Assembly (NCBI GenBank): GCA_024305745.1
Contig: JAHRBS010000007.1
Location: 2,480,001-2,544,000, forward strand
Reading direction: 5' to 3'
DNA length: 64,000 nucleotides
DNA from: Polyporus tsugae
Taxonomy: Eukaryota; Basidiomycota; Agaricomycetes; Polyporales; Polyporaceae
The notes below the pieces were generated by a model that was given only the letters and a program-made list of their open reading frames with translations, was not told where the DNA came from and searched no databases. A program made the position numbers and the translations under genes. Below are positions 34,816-47,800 of this stretch, one piece after another (the first letter of the stretch is position 1; every line of letters starts with the position of its first letter).

Positions 34816-35709
34816 TCAAGCCCAGTTCTCGAAGTTAACCGAGTAGATCTGGCCGCAGCTGACTTTATGTCTTGGCCAATCCTTCTTCTGACATTCGACA
34901 CTGGCGACCATGGGGTGTTAGCGGAAATTGACCTTAGTCAGGCTGACCCAAACCAATTGAACGGTTCCCTGCGCACCTGCAATACCTGGATATCCGCTAC
35001 TGCTCAGCCTCAGGTCCATACACGATACCCATAAAAAGCCCAGCGCACCTCGTCAGCTTGCACTTGCTACATTTCTTCATTTCCGCGCTATCGGCAGCGG
35101 CCGCGTCGCGCTCACAGCAAGCACAGCTCCCCGCAAGGGGAAAGACCTGGCCAGGCAGCTTCGGCCGGGGGAAGCTGGGCATGGGTCCGAGACGGCCCAT
35201 GTTCACCACGTTCATCATGTCGTGGCACGAGGTGATGCCTGTCTTGACGTGGGCTTTGTCCATGTCGCAGACGTAGTGGATGTAGACGATGACCCGCGGC
35301 GGATCGAGGTGGTGCCAGAACATCGTCTGCACGTGCGTCTCCCGCGAAGGCTTGCCTGTGTGCATGTGTCGCCATGTCATTAGTCCGTCGTGGTTTTCGG
35401 TGGAAGAGAGGAGGGACAGGGCAGGGACGCACCGCAAAACTCGCAAGTCCAGTTCTTCGAGTGTTTGACATCCATGCCCACGTACCCCAGGACCATCTGT
35501 ATGCGCTCTGGGTCGTGTTCTTTGGGTAGGTGGAAACGGACCATGACGCGTTTCTCGTCCCTGTGTATATTCGCGGAGCAATGTATCAGGTCGCGGGCTA
35601 CAAGAAAATACTCGAATGGCGAATACCAGCCATAACCGATCAGCTCAACGTTGAGCTTGTCGGCACGTTCCCAATCTTTGAGAGGTGGGGTCGGTAAACC
35701 ACTGGCCAT
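34816..35709 (-). CDS. Small MYND zinc-finger protein
   Basis: Exons 35709-35433, 35355-35049, 34985-34977 and 34900-34816 give 225 aa. The first 160 residues are not recognised: a Trp/Tyr-rich region with MVRFHLPKEHDPERIQMVLG and a CEFCGKPSRETHVQTMFWH pair that may bind another zinc. The C-terminus is a complete MYND finger: ligands Cys-170/173, Cys-188/191, Cys-197/201 and His-209/Cys-213, ending WPRHKVSCGQIYSVNFENWA. MYND fingers bind proline-rich peptides. The finger is split by three exons, one of only 9 nt, which carries Cys-197. Many basidiomycete genomes hold numerous such MYND proteins of unknown role. No SET or other enzymatic domain is present. Confidence 0.8.
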
Positions 35710-37101
35710 GTTGGGTATATGCCTCTCGCGCGTGCTGTTCTCTCCCGATTACTGTCTGTTGAAAGATATGTCGCAGAAGACGATGATTTAAACGTCTCGA
35801 GGTGACCCAGAATAGTGGAAGGAGAACACAGGCGGCGATGGCAAGACTGAAAAGAGTGGCTGGAGACTAGGCTATATTGGATAAGCGCTCGAGATTGTCG
35901 GATCGACATATTTACATTGCTTTCCACGGGAGGAGGGCTTGTAGATTGAGTGCTGTGTAGATAAATTAGCGTGTAGGAAGAGTAGGCCTGAGAGGTGGAA
36001 CATGAGCCAGCCGTGCAGGAATGCGTGAACAAATGGCTTGTCCTGAGCATTCGCTTCAATCCGAGCAGTCGCCGCCACTGCCCCACCCTACCTCTCTGAA
36101 TCTGAATCCCAAGTCAAGTGCAATGGTCCCCGGCTGACAAAGAAAATAAGTGTTTGAGGGTTATGGGCCTCAAAGATAGAGGGGACAAAGCCGTGGCAGC
36201 ACTGGGCAGGCCTGGGGCAGGCCGCCTTTGTCTTCAAACTCAAACCCCATGCCCGCAGTCCAACCTGCTGCGAGTCTTCATCGGTGAAAAATGTCAGCCT
36301 CGAATACAGCCGTCACTCACTAACTGGTACTTAGCGCATCCTGGACCACACCGAGAAGCCCTGCAGCCTGACTCACTGGCCCGGTGGATATGGGGTCGTA
36401 GAGAATATGCGACGAACCATATACCGCACAGATGCTCCGCGAGGCACGCAGGTATTCGGGCTATGAGTAATAAGTCAGGTTATACAATATCGACGGATGA
36501 ACACGACGATCATGGTGAGAGGATATATGAAATAATAGGCGGCCGGAACGAGACGAGACGCGCTAAGGGAGTGACAGACGAGAGAGTCGAAGACAGACAA
36601 GACATTATTTCCAGAGCAGGAGCGGCCGAGATACGTACGCCGCCTGCCTGTGTGAGGCAAGCATGCGCATCTATGATGCCGCTTTTACACAAACATCGAG
36701 ACACATGTAGAACGAGGGAGAGATCAGAAGCTGAGTCCAGTCAGGGAAGGTTGGGGAAACGGGGGAGGGATGTGGAAGGGGTACTAAGCGATAGGCGGAC
36801 TCGGACAGAACACAAGCAGCAGCAGCGGGCAGTAACAGCACTACAGTACAGTATACACCAAATAGTACGAGCTAGAAGGAGGAGGTCGGGAAAGCAGGAA
36901 AACATCGACATAATTGCACGTGTCCCCCTCGTACCGCGCGATCCGTTGACGTACGGTGGAGAGACACGAATGGAATTTGTGGAGGGTACCAGGGGGACAG
37001 CCATTCGACATCAGCTGTAAAGCGTGATGTGTGTGCGGAGCTAACTCGCCCTCGCCTCCTGCAAGGCAACGTGAGAGGTAGCGTACGGCCGTACCACTCC
37101 T
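35710..37101. other. Gene-poor stretch with one unexplained open frame
   Basis: About 1.4 kb between the MYND gene start and the zinc-cluster-like gene stop. A plus-strand open frame of 300 codons (36118-37020) fills much of it, but its translation shows no motif, hydrophobic core or splice structure. Part of the region must be the 3' UTR of the minus-strand gene ending at 37102. Confidence 0.35.
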
Positions 37102-38668
37102 TCAGCGGCCAGCAGCGCCATCGGCATTCACCTGGTCCTGCAGCTCCTTGACGGCGGTCTGGACCATACCAAGAATGCCAGAGATGACCTGCAGCTTCTC
37201 CTGGTAGTACTGGTGCCGCGTTTGAGGGGCGGGCGCGGTGTTGGTCGGCGCGCGCTGTGCTCGCGAGGCCGATGCAGCGAGCGCCGCAAGCGAGAAATTC
37301 TGAGTGGCGTTACTCGAGGATGCGACTGCATTCCCGTTCTGCATGGGGGGCTTCTTCGGTGCCGGAGGCCGTTGAACGGGAGCGGAAGCAGACGCAGAAG
37401 TGCCCACTGCAGAAGAAGCAGCCGCGGCGGCGGGGCGCTGAGGGCGTGCAGGACGCTTCGCGGCGGATTCGTTGCGCTTGGTGTCGTCCTCGGTGGTCGT
37501 GCGCTTACGCTTGGGCGCGCGCGCGCTTGCGCTCTCTCCGTTTGCATCCGTGCGTGCGTCTGACAAAGCGGGGTAGATGTTCGAGATCGGCTGGGTTGTA
37601 ACGAGGACGCCCGCGACTCACCTCCTGGGCCTTTACCCTTCGCCGACGCAGACTTGGTCTCGCGCGAGGGGCGAGTGGGCGGCGTGAGAACCTTCGAGCA
37701 GCGGTGCCGTTTCATGAAACAAGAGTCACAGCGCTGGCGGCTGCTGTTGACAACGCAGGTTGGGTTGTTGCGCATGATGCAGTTGGTGCAACGGTCGTCG
37801 CCGGTGAAGTTGTGATCCTTACGAATAAAGACGACATTAGAACGCGGAGGTGTTGAGGCGGAGGATGTGAAGACATACCACTCCATTTGCGGCTGCAGCG
37901 GCCGCAGAAACAGAAGCGGACTTCTTCTGGTCCGCTTTCTGCTGAGGGGGCGCACTGAGGGTGCTTCGGGGCTCCGGACTGGAGACTGGTTGGGGAAATG
38001 GGGTGTGAGACGCGCGTGGTGATGGGAAAGAGGGGAGAGACTGACCAGTCGTGTTGCCCGCAGTACCTGTTGTTTGGCGTGGAGAAGAAGGTGAGGGAGT
38101 TGGGAGGCGAGCATCAAGCTGTCGCTGCGCACCGGCGGGAGTGGTAGTAGGGCCCAAGCTGGGGCTCTTTGGATGTTCTGAGCCGATTGCGTCCTCGTCA
38201 GAGTCCCTGCCGTCGTCGGGAGAGGGCTCGCCGACGCCGTCTCTGTCGTCGGGGTCGCTGGGGTTGATGTCGTCGAGGGCGAGGTCCGCGCGGCGGGCGT
38301 AAAGGTAGTGAGAGAGGGATTCGGACTGGTTGGGGCCCTTTGAGTAGGCGTCTATTTGCTTGAGGGGCGGGGGGAGCGCGGCCTTGTCGGCGGAGAGGTA
38401 GCGGGCGAACGCGCGGTTCTGGAGGGGGCGCGAGGGATGAGGGAGGTGGAGAGGGGAAGAAAAAGTGAAAACGCACGGCAAGCGAGAGGATGGCCTGGTC
38501 CTCCTTCGCGCGGGACTCTGGGGGCAACTGGAACACGCGGGCGACCTCCTGGCGGATGTGTCGGAGAAGGGCGTCGAAAGAAGGCGCGACGTCTGCGTCG
38601 CGGGAGTGCGTAGGCCCAGTTGGATGCCTGGGAGGGGCAGCGGGGGGCTGGGGGGGTGCGTTGGGCAT
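37102..38668 (-). CDS. Six-cysteine zinc-cluster-like regulatory protein
   Basis: Exons 38668-38477, 38418-38046, 37985-37879, 37817-37622 and 37559-37102 give 441 aa. At residues 234-264 six cysteines occur as C-x2-C-x7-C-x8-C-x2-C-x6-C within RCTNCIMRNNPTCVV and RCDSCFMKRHRC. This resembles the fungal Zn2Cys6 cluster, but with one extra residue in the first loop and an internal rather than N-terminal place. An N-terminal helical region (SFDALLRHIRQEVARVFQLP) precedes it, and long Ser/Pro/Ala-rich stretches flank it. A basic run (APKRKRTTT) may be a nuclear signal. The C-terminus HQYYQEKLQVISGILGMVQT could be a short coiled coil. A DNA-binding regulator is likely, target unknown. An upstream in-frame Met at about 38758 is an alternative start. 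Confidence 0.65.
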
Positions 38669-39001
38669 GGGTGCGGGACGGGCGGGGTGGATGGTGGGAG
38701 ACAGGTGGGAGAGGGAGAGACGCGTCCGGCGCCAGTCTGGCCGCTGTCCTGGGCGCACGCCGAGCGTGACCCGCCGTGGACGAGCGTGACCCCCGCAGGC
38801 CCGTGGGGGCGGTAACAGAGGAAGAGAGCGAGCGTGACGTCACTCCACGTTCCTGGACCGGCCGAACTGGCTCTTGTCGGCAACTGACCGAATCCTCTCA
38901 ATCTCATGCGAGCCTGAGCGCATACATAAGCTCAAAGGCCTCCTCCACCAGCCATGCCCGCACCTCTCACCTGAGTCCATAGGGGCCCCCTCCGTCCACC
39001 C
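38669..39001. other. Divergent promoter region
   Basis: 333 bases between the starts of the zinc-cluster-like gene (minus) and the sphingoid base kinase gene (plus). Just before the latter, a 7-codon upstream frame ATG CCC...TGA at 38954-38974 would precede the main start if transcription begins upstream of it. Confidence 0.35.
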
Positions 39002-41264
39002 ATGGCCTTCCCTTCCCTCTCCCTCGGCGAGGGCTCAAACGCGTCCAAGTTCACCCTCACAGACAACGATCTCGTCGTAGAGCGTGCAGAAGACAGTGAG
39101 TAGGCACTCCGGCACACTTTAGTCAGCCCGCATTTGCTCAGCGTTCGCCAGAGAAATGGCCCGTCGTTCGCACTCCCCTCCGAAATGTGCTTTGGGCCGG
39201 AATCGACACCGGCAACCAACTCCAGGTCTCTCTCCTCGCTAAGAAGAAGCGTACGTCCCCTCTGGCCCTCGTCCACGTCACGGGCACCATTCCCGACGCA
39301 GACATCCCCGCCGCCACCGCGTTCACCGACTCCATCATGCAGTTGGCATACCATGGTAATCCTCCTCTCGTCACCCCCGTACCTGCTCATCCTCATCTCG
39401 AAAGGCCTCACTCCTCGTAGACGGCTTAAAGTCGTCATAAATCCGAAGAGCGGCCCGGTAAGTACCAAATCCGTCTTCCTAGTTAACACCACCTAATTCA
39501 CTATTACACACCAGGGAAAGGGCGCGCAAATCTTCCGCAACAAGATAGAGCCTGTTTTCCGCGCGGCGCGTTGCCCAGTTGATGCAACATGTACGCATCG
39601 TTATTCTGTGATTTCCTTACTGCATTGAAAAAGAACTAACACCAGCGTCGCTTACAGTCACTGAACGGGGTAAACACGCACAGGATATTGCGCAGACTCT
39701 TCTCCTAGATCAGTTCGATGCAATCGTCGTCTTGTCTGGAGATGGGATTATCTACGAGCTCTTCAACGGCTTTGCTGCCCACGCAGACCCCGCTAGAGCA
39801 TTTCGCATGCCTATTACAACAGTTCCCATGGGGTCGGGCAATGGGTCGTCGCTCAACCTGCTCGGAAAAGCGGTGGGTTCCATTGCCACTTTTTCAAATT
39901 CTGTCCACGACTTACGATACATACTAAAGGATGCGAAGGACACGGCTATGGCTGCGTTAAACGCAATCAAGGGTACGCTTATTCGATTCTACGAGCATTC
40001 GACATGACTCACGTCCCCTTCTACCCTTAGGTCGTCCAATGAGCGTTGACGTGATGTCCGTCCTACAGAATGGGCAGAGAACATTTTCGTTCATGACTTC
40101 TTGTCTCGGTCTGATGGCCAGTCTCGATTTGGGTACAGAGCATCTACGCTTCATGGGCTCTCAGTACGCTTTCGTCTACCCTTACTACGGCGCGCTATTC
40201 AACTGATCGATGCAGGCGGTTTGTTGTCGGATTCCTTCGAGAAGGTATGAAACTCGTTTATTTACAGTGTACAGTTTCATGTGATCTGATTCGCTTCCTC
40301 AGTCATCAGGCATCGTCCGTATTCCTATCGAATCTCTATCAAAGTCGCAGAATCCGACAAGGAAAAGATGATGCAAAACAGGGACGCGCTCCGTGCCCAA
40401 GCGCAAGCTCTCCATGGTACCCCCATCTCAACCTATCACGCATCTACGTCAACGCATACCGGCGTCCCCGAGCTCAAGCACATTGGACCCGATGTGGACA
40501 AGAACGGGTGGATTACGTTCGACAAGTCGTTCAACTATTTCTATGCGGGCAAAGGACCCTTCGTCTCCGTAGATCTTATGCAATTCCCGGTGTCGCATCC
40601 GGACGACGGCTTCATCGACGTCGTCATTGCTGAACGGGTAAGTACTTGTAGGCCTCCCCTACCTGCTCGTGTGATGTCTCGTCTACGTGATGTCATCGCA
40701 ATGTATAATATCATACTCCTACCTGGACCTACAACAACCAACGCTAACGTATCTATATTTGATATCGCATGGCCCCCGCAACGATCTAATCTACTCCACC
40801 GCACACTCAATACCAAACCGCGTTCTAAATGTGGCCTCGACACCCGCAATACCAATTTACTGCGACTCCCAAATCTGGAATTGAAAATTGGTGCACCGCA
40901 CGACAGACGACGCGCCTGGCCCTGCTCAAGGCTATACACGGGGCGGACCACGGGACACAATACTGGACGGACGTGGTGCGTTGCCAATTTCAACCCTCCC
41001 TTCTCCTTCACCGCCCCGCGGTTGACAGATCCCACGCACGTTCTGACTCGGTACCTGGTTGGTGCACATCTCTCGCAGCAACACTACTTCAAGGCGTACG
41101 CCTACCGCGTCGAGCCCCTCTCGCCCAACGGTTACCTCTCCATCGACGGCGAGGAGTACCCTCACGAGGCGTTCGAGGTGGAGGTCCACCAGGGGCTCGG
41201 GACGTTCTTGAGCATGTACGGACACTACAAGAACGAGTTCCACCGCCCACCCGAGCGCAAGTGA
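39002..41264 (+). CDS. LCB4: Sphingoid long-chain base kinase (LCB4-like)
   Basis: Exons 39002-39095, 39152-39355, 39405-39457, 39515-39590, 39658-39872, 39930-39972, 40031-40163, 40216-40244, 40303-40637, 40907-40975 and 41079-41264 give 478 aa. The enzyme phosphorylates sphingosine-type bases using ATP. The DAGK-type catalytic core is clear: LKVVINPKSGPGKG, FDAIVVLSGDGIIYELFNG, TTVPMGSGNGSSLNL, and the C-terminal GDE-like block FKAYAYRVEPLSPNGYLSID GEEYP. SGDG and the GSGNG loop are the ATP-binding and catalytic elements. The intron at 40638-40906 is 269 nt, four to five times the local norm, yet the join AERTTRLALLKAIHGADHG is conserved, so no exon is missing there. Confidence 0.9.
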
Positions 41265-41892
41265 GGGCTCGGATATAGAGGGTTCGTCCGGTTGGTTTTC
41301 AGGAAGTGGTGGATGTTGTCTGTTGTCTTCAATGCTACCCGATCGCAATGTACAATGTATTCCGGCACATAGTATGATGGATAGATCGATTTGCTTTCTC
41401 CTTGTTACCACGTACTCGTCCGACTCATGCATGTATTCATGTATATACCCGGTGTCTGCGCCTTGAACCTTTGAAGGTCTACATTACTATGTACATTGTT
41501 TTGTTTTTGTCGAACACTTTGAAGCAAGCTCCCTCACGAAGTCCATTTGAATAGAATGTTCGTATTTGTCCCATGCTCGCTGCCCGGTGACTTAGCACCC
41601 TCAAGACGACGATGCACGATAGTAGGAATGCGAAGAGAGAAAGCGACGACATGTATGTGCTTGCCACCGCGAGATGCGACATTATGCAAGATATCCTAGT
41701 CTATGGCACAGGTATAGTAGAGAATGTGTGGGCGACTATATGGGCGATGATCGCGTGCGAGTACAGAAAGTCCGACGAAGTATCTAACTAACTCCAGAGT
41801 CCATGCGTACGTGAGATGCCCGTGTAAGATATATAGTGAAACTGTTCGTGTGCTATGAGAATGCGAGTCCGAGTGCTCTTCACATGTCGTGA
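41265..41892. other. Intergenic between convergent genes
   Basis: About 630 bases between the LCB4-like and glucan synthase stops, AT-richer than coding DNA, presumably two 3' UTRs. No exon or RNA gene seen. Confidence 0.4.
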
Positions 41893-44800
41893 TCATGGGC
41901 GTGCTAGAGGAAGAGAACGCGTGCGTTAGCATTACATGTCGCAATCGCGGAAGTTGAACGAGGGAGGAAGTGCTTACCAAGTTGCTCCTTGCGGTAGAAC
42001 CAGAAGTAACCAATGACGATCACGAGCTGGCAGACGAGGGCGACCCAGAACGGCGCCGACGCGAGGGGACTGCCCATCAGGCCGTCCTCGAAGTCCCATT
42101 GTGCCGCGTCTGGGAAGACGCTCCCCGGTCCTATACGGTTCGGTGCCGTTGCGCGCGCGACCATGACACATATCGAACCAATAACTTGCGCGAAGGCGAG
42201 CGTTGCGCATACGTGTAGCCGAGAAAGGGTTTGGAGAAGGATGAGACCGAGGCCCACGCCCTGGATTGCGTCGAGCACACCCAGCCAGAGCCAGAGCGAG
42301 ATGCCGAGGTAGGGTCCCGCGTGGCCTGCCCATGGGATGTAGAGTGCAAGCGAGGACGTGCCCCAGAGCATCTGGCACCACCTTGGTGCGCCGAGACCGA
42401 CGGCGAATACAGGGAGAAGCCATGTGTGTGTTTTGCTCAGCCAGGTGAGAATAGCCATCATCATCGCCCAGCAGACGATGAAGAATGCGACGATGAGGAG
42501 GGCGATCTGCCACTTGGGAATGGGCACATTCCAGAGGAAGCTCCAGTTTCGTCCATAGGGCTGGGAAGAACAGTGTCAGGGTATGCGAAGCTCTAGGTTG
42601 CTGATCGAACTTACCCCGCTCAGCCAATAGTCACGAAGGATCTCGGAACCGAGGAACCAGAGGACGATCTTCCGGCGGAACAACGTCCTCAGGAAGTTCG
42701 GCACCTTAGGGGGCGTTTGACGGTAGTAGTCTGGCAGCAGTGATTAGCTAGGTTCGGTTCGGTTCCATGCACGATATCAACTTACCAGGCAAGCCGTAGA
42801 GCATAAGGTAGGCGAACAGGAAGCTCATGACAGACAAAGGCCAGACAATGAGTACGATCCACCATGGCGCTTGGTTGTCCGTCCCAACACCGTCAAGCAT
42901 GTAACCCCAATACCACAGCGCAGCGACCCAGATCTGTTGGGAACCCTGGACCACGCACGCACGCAACATCCAGACTTCCGTCGCAGCGCCGGCTTCCTCG
43001 CCGAAATTGAGACCGAAGAAGCAGAACGCTGCTGCAGAGGCAACGGCGTACGACCAGGTGGCGGCGCTCGACAGTGCTTCATGCGCAACGTCAAGCGATG
43101 AGGCGACGGAGGGCAGACCAATGAGGAAGAACGCGAGACCGAAGAAGACCCATGGCGCCGAAAGGACGTACACCGAAGGTTTCATGCGGAAGAGGGTGTA
43201 CCACACAATGGAAGACGCCAGGAAGACACCACCGAGGACGTAGAGCTGGAGGTTCGTCTGCGAGTTCGAGCCGGAAAGGAGGGTGATCTGGAAACTCGTC
43301 GCAGCCAACATCTGTCCGAGCGCAATGACAATCGTGTACAACGGCCAACCGAAGACCTCTCGTGCCAGCGCAATTTGAAGACCGGTCATGATCACGACGT
43401 CATTGCCATTGGGGAGAGGGCCGCTGTACTCGCCGTTGTTGATGCCGCTCATAGCGAAGGATGCACCACTGGGAGATGAAGGGCGCGAGGCATCGTAGCT
43501 GGAAGGCATCGGTGTTCCCCAGATGGAGTCGCGCTGCGACGAACGGACACTTGCGGCGCTGGAGAGCTTGTCCTTCTTCACCTTGTCGAAGAAGGCCTCC
43601 TCGCTCTTCATCAAGAACTTCTCGATCGACAGCTCGTGCTTCGAGTTGTGCGCGTTGAGCATCTGGAGTTTCTGCACGAAGTCCGAAGAGACTCCTCCAT
43701 CCGAATCGGTGAACTGTGGGGTAAGCGTCAATAACCGCTCCTGTGAAGCGTTGGCCAACCTCCGAACGTACCGAAGCGATTGCCTTGTTGAGCGGCGAGT
43801 TCTGCTTCTCATCGACGATAGACGCGATTGACTCGACGGAGGACACACGCGAGTGACTGCCGAAGGGCCGGGTCGGGGCCGCCGCGTCCAAGAACGGGTC
43901 TGGCGCATGTCTCTGGTCCCGAGCGATGGTCTTGTTCGCGCGGTCCAAGAAGTTGCCAAAGTCCTGCCGCACTTCCGCAGAGTTGGGCTGCGCAGAGAAG
44001 TAGTCGCCTTCGTTATCCGATATGTCAGTGCTGACCGAGCCTCTACGTCCGTGCACGAGACGAGGCGCGATCAGGTGAGGATCACCACCAGGGGTCAGCG
44101 TCTCTTGACTCCATTGTCCGGGGGATCCAGGCGTTCCGGGGATGCTGCTGAAGCGGGGGCTCTGGCTTTCAGCGATGCTGCGACTGTCCCATTCGGGCTG
44201 CGACGGGTAAGCCTGGTACTCGGGCTCCCAGCTGGAAGGTTCCTGCGTGTGCATCGACGGGCTGAAGTCCGCGTCTGATGGCCTCCATGCGTTAGCAGCC
44301 GCGATGTGACGACTTGAGTTGATACTGCGCTTGTGGAAGTCTTCCATCCGCTGACGCCACTCCACGACCGGGAAACGCTGCACCGCCGAGCGCGCACGGA
44401 GCATCGCGCGTTCTTCCTCCGTTGATTTCAGGGCCATCTTGACCGTCTTCGTGAGCTGGGACATCATGTGCTCTGTCGACGTCGACTCCACAGGGAACCA
44501 CTGCAATGCACATTCAGTAGACATCCCACTGACCAAGCAACCGCAGCACGTACCCAACCTGGCATGAGACCAAGACCACCGAGACGGGAACCGACACCAA
44601 GCGCTCCCTTACGACCAAACTCCACAGCGACGAGACCGAAGGGCTCATCACGCGAGGGGATCAGCGCAAAGTCAGCACCGCTAAACAGATATGGCGGAAG
44701 TGCAGTGAACTCCGGCTTTGAGTACACCCGGTCGGGATATATCTCCATCAAGCGGGCGAGCTTCTCCGCAGCGAAACGGCCGTAAAGATCGATGACGGGG

Positions 44801-47800
44801 CCGACGGTGATAAGCTGGATGGACGGCCGTTTCTCGAGCCTATCGGACATGTGTTAGCGTCGATCCACCATGAAGCTGAACCCCACAAAACAAACTACTC
44901 ACAGTGACGGCATGACGTCCGCAATGAGATCCACGCCCTTCTGCTTGGACCAACGACCGACGAACACGAACAGGTCGGCGTTGGGGTCCTGCTTGATACC
45001 GGCCCACTCCTGTGCCTGACGCTTGTGCTCGGGCCGCTCCGCCTCGGCAGACTGGTCGATCTGAATGTCGCGAACCGAGACCGGGTTCTCGTCGAGCGCA
45101 GCAATATCCGTGGGATCGGGGTTAGGCAGCGAGTCGACGTGCTTGAGGGTCCACAAGGCGGGGTACCGCGCCCACGAACGCTTTCCGTACTTGTCCGACA
45201 CACCCGCGACACCGACGGACTTCTGGTGGACCGAGATGAACGACGCTGCAGCGTGGAGCAGGTTGAACGTGTTTCCGAACTGGACGTATTTCGTGCAGTG
45301 CTCCTTGCTGATGTTGAACGCCGAGCAAACCTCCTTCATCTCCTCCTTCGTGCGCAGCGGCCAAAGACCTTGGAACTCGGCATTGTGGAGCGATAGACAG
45401 ACGGGAAGGACCTTCGGGAGCAGGTAGATCGGAACGAGCGCACCGTGGTAGTCGTTGACGTGGTAGATGTCGATGTACGGGAAGCGGCGGACAGTAGCGG
45501 CGATGGCTTGGTTCCAAGTCGAGTAGAAGATTGCAGAGCTGAGATCGTCCATGCGAGCGGGGTACGGGTCAGCCTTGGTCTGAGCGCGGAAGACAGGCGA
45601 GTCAAGGATGACATAGGTGATGTTGTCCAGGACGTGGTACTCGACCTCGATGAGGTAGGGTTCGCCGAAGATGACGACCTCGATCGGATCGGCCTGTTCA
45701 CCGGGCGGGTACTCCAGATCCTTGACCTTCGGGATGACCCAGATGAGGTCGACGTCCGTCATGGCTTTGCCCATCAGACTGGACATGACGCCCAGACCAC
45801 CAATCTTGACCTTGAGCTTCCAGTCGATGATCTCGTACTCAAGCGTAGCGATGAGAACACAGCGGCGCTTGTCCTTGTCCTCTGGCCAGCCGATCATCTC
45901 CTGGTGCTTGTGGTGGCCGAAGACCTTCTCGGAGAGCGGTGTGTGCTCCTTGTTGACGTTTGTGCTCGACTTGTTGCCCAGGGAGCCGAGGATAGGGAAG
46001 TAGTTGCTGTGGTCCTTCGTCGGCTTGACACCCCACTTGTTGTATCTGATACCGTAGAACGACCACATGAAAATCGCCACAGCGAGCGCACCGGTGATGA
46101 GAGGGATGGAGAGCAAGAGAGCGTACGTGATCGCGCCGATGATGGACTCGCCGCGAGGCTCGAGAGACCAGGTCATTTGTTGGTCATCGATAACAAGGGC
46201 CCATGCAAGATGAGGCTTGGGCGGGGCGGAGATGTTGAGGTAGTTAGGCGCAGCGGTGTTAGGCGGGAGCCGGTCCAGGACGCCGTCGTCATCGATGTCT
46301 CCGTAGTAGAAGTTGTCGTAGCCGAAGACGTTGATCTGCATGTACGTCGGCCAGCTCGCCATGATCTCGAGTTCCCACTTGCCGCTCGACTTCTGCGTCA
46401 TTTGAGCAGTGACACCCTTGTCGAAGCCCCACTGGTTGAACGGACCGCGCGCCAGCAGCTGAGGGACACGTCTGGGGATGTTGTAACCGTGGTCTGCGTG
46501 AACGATGGCGCCCGCCGCCTTCGCAAGGTCGCTCCAGTCTTGTACCATTCTCGTCAGCCATACCGCAAAGCCATTCGAGCCAGGGGCCACTTACATTGTA
46601 CCATAACGTGTTCGCCCTGCCAGAAGTTGCCCTTGTCCTGGAACACCGTCGTGTTGAGCGTCGACGTCGTCTCAAAGTTCTGCCACTGCGTCCAATTCTT
46701 CCCGAAGTTCGCGGAGTATCGGAACTTGTCCGCGCCATACGCCTGATGCGTGAACGTGTACGTCCCGCCCGAAACGCTCAGCGCCGAGGCGTCGTAGTCG
46801 GAGTCCGGGAAGACCATCACGTTCTTCGCCGAGCCCTTGCGCAGCAGAAGGTGGTCCGTAACCTGGCGTGCCGTGTGAGTCCGAATCCCGCCCGCATCAT
46901 AAACCGTCAACCACTTACGTTCGTCGAGACACCGGTCTGCGTAACCGCGTTCTTGACCTGGACGTCAAGGATGCCGTCTGGGAAGTTAACGAGCGTGCCC
47001 GTCCACGACCATTGGGAGACCGGCGTGCCAGGAATGCGCGGTGGCGGAACGTCCGTCAGCGTGAGACACTGCACCGAGTTTTGGTTGACGGTTGGCGCGC
47101 TGCCGTTGCCAACCATAGTGAACGAGATCGCGCTCGTGACACTATTGCAGTCCATGGGTAAGTTGAACTCGAGCGAGATCTCGACTGTCGTCGCGTTGGC
47201 GTCGCCGCTCTCGGCCTGGATGCGTGCGTCGTGGCCGGGCGTGAACTTGGTAAGCATCGGCGGGGGAGAGACCCAATCGTCGATCGGGACGAGAGCCTTG
47301 AACCCGAAAGGATCCATGGTGACCGAGGACATGCATCCGAACCAGGGCGCCCTGCTGTCGTTGTTGACCGCCGAGCCCGACTGCGTGAGAGTGTAGTTCT
47401 CGTACGGATAGAACAGGTTGCGGACAGTCTGTCCGCTCTCGTACGGGGTCGAGATCCACAGTTTCCCCTCACAGTCGTACGACCATGTCTTTGTCTGGTT
47501 CTCGTTGCTGTACAGCAGCCAGATTTGGTCCTTGTTCCCAGAGAGGTTCTGAACGCCGTCAAGAGGGGCTCGGGAAACGGACCAGAGGCCCATCTCGGTG
47601 AGAGTGCCATTCGAACCCGGTCGAGAGATGTAGTAGGTCCAGTTTCCACGTTGCACGAGGTTGAACCCATCCTGGAGCGAACTGAAGTGGGTCCTGAGCG
47701 CTAAGAAGTGACTGAAGATACGGCGGCTGTCAGTGGTGGGATCGAAGTGATCGAGCGAGTTCCAGTCATCCTGACAACCGATCACGGTCTTGCCTAGGGG

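Noticed and set aside
45445..46746. Plus-strand open frame of 433 codons
   Set aside because: It is antisense to the glycosyltransferase part of AGS1. Strong third-position GC bias creates such shadow frames.
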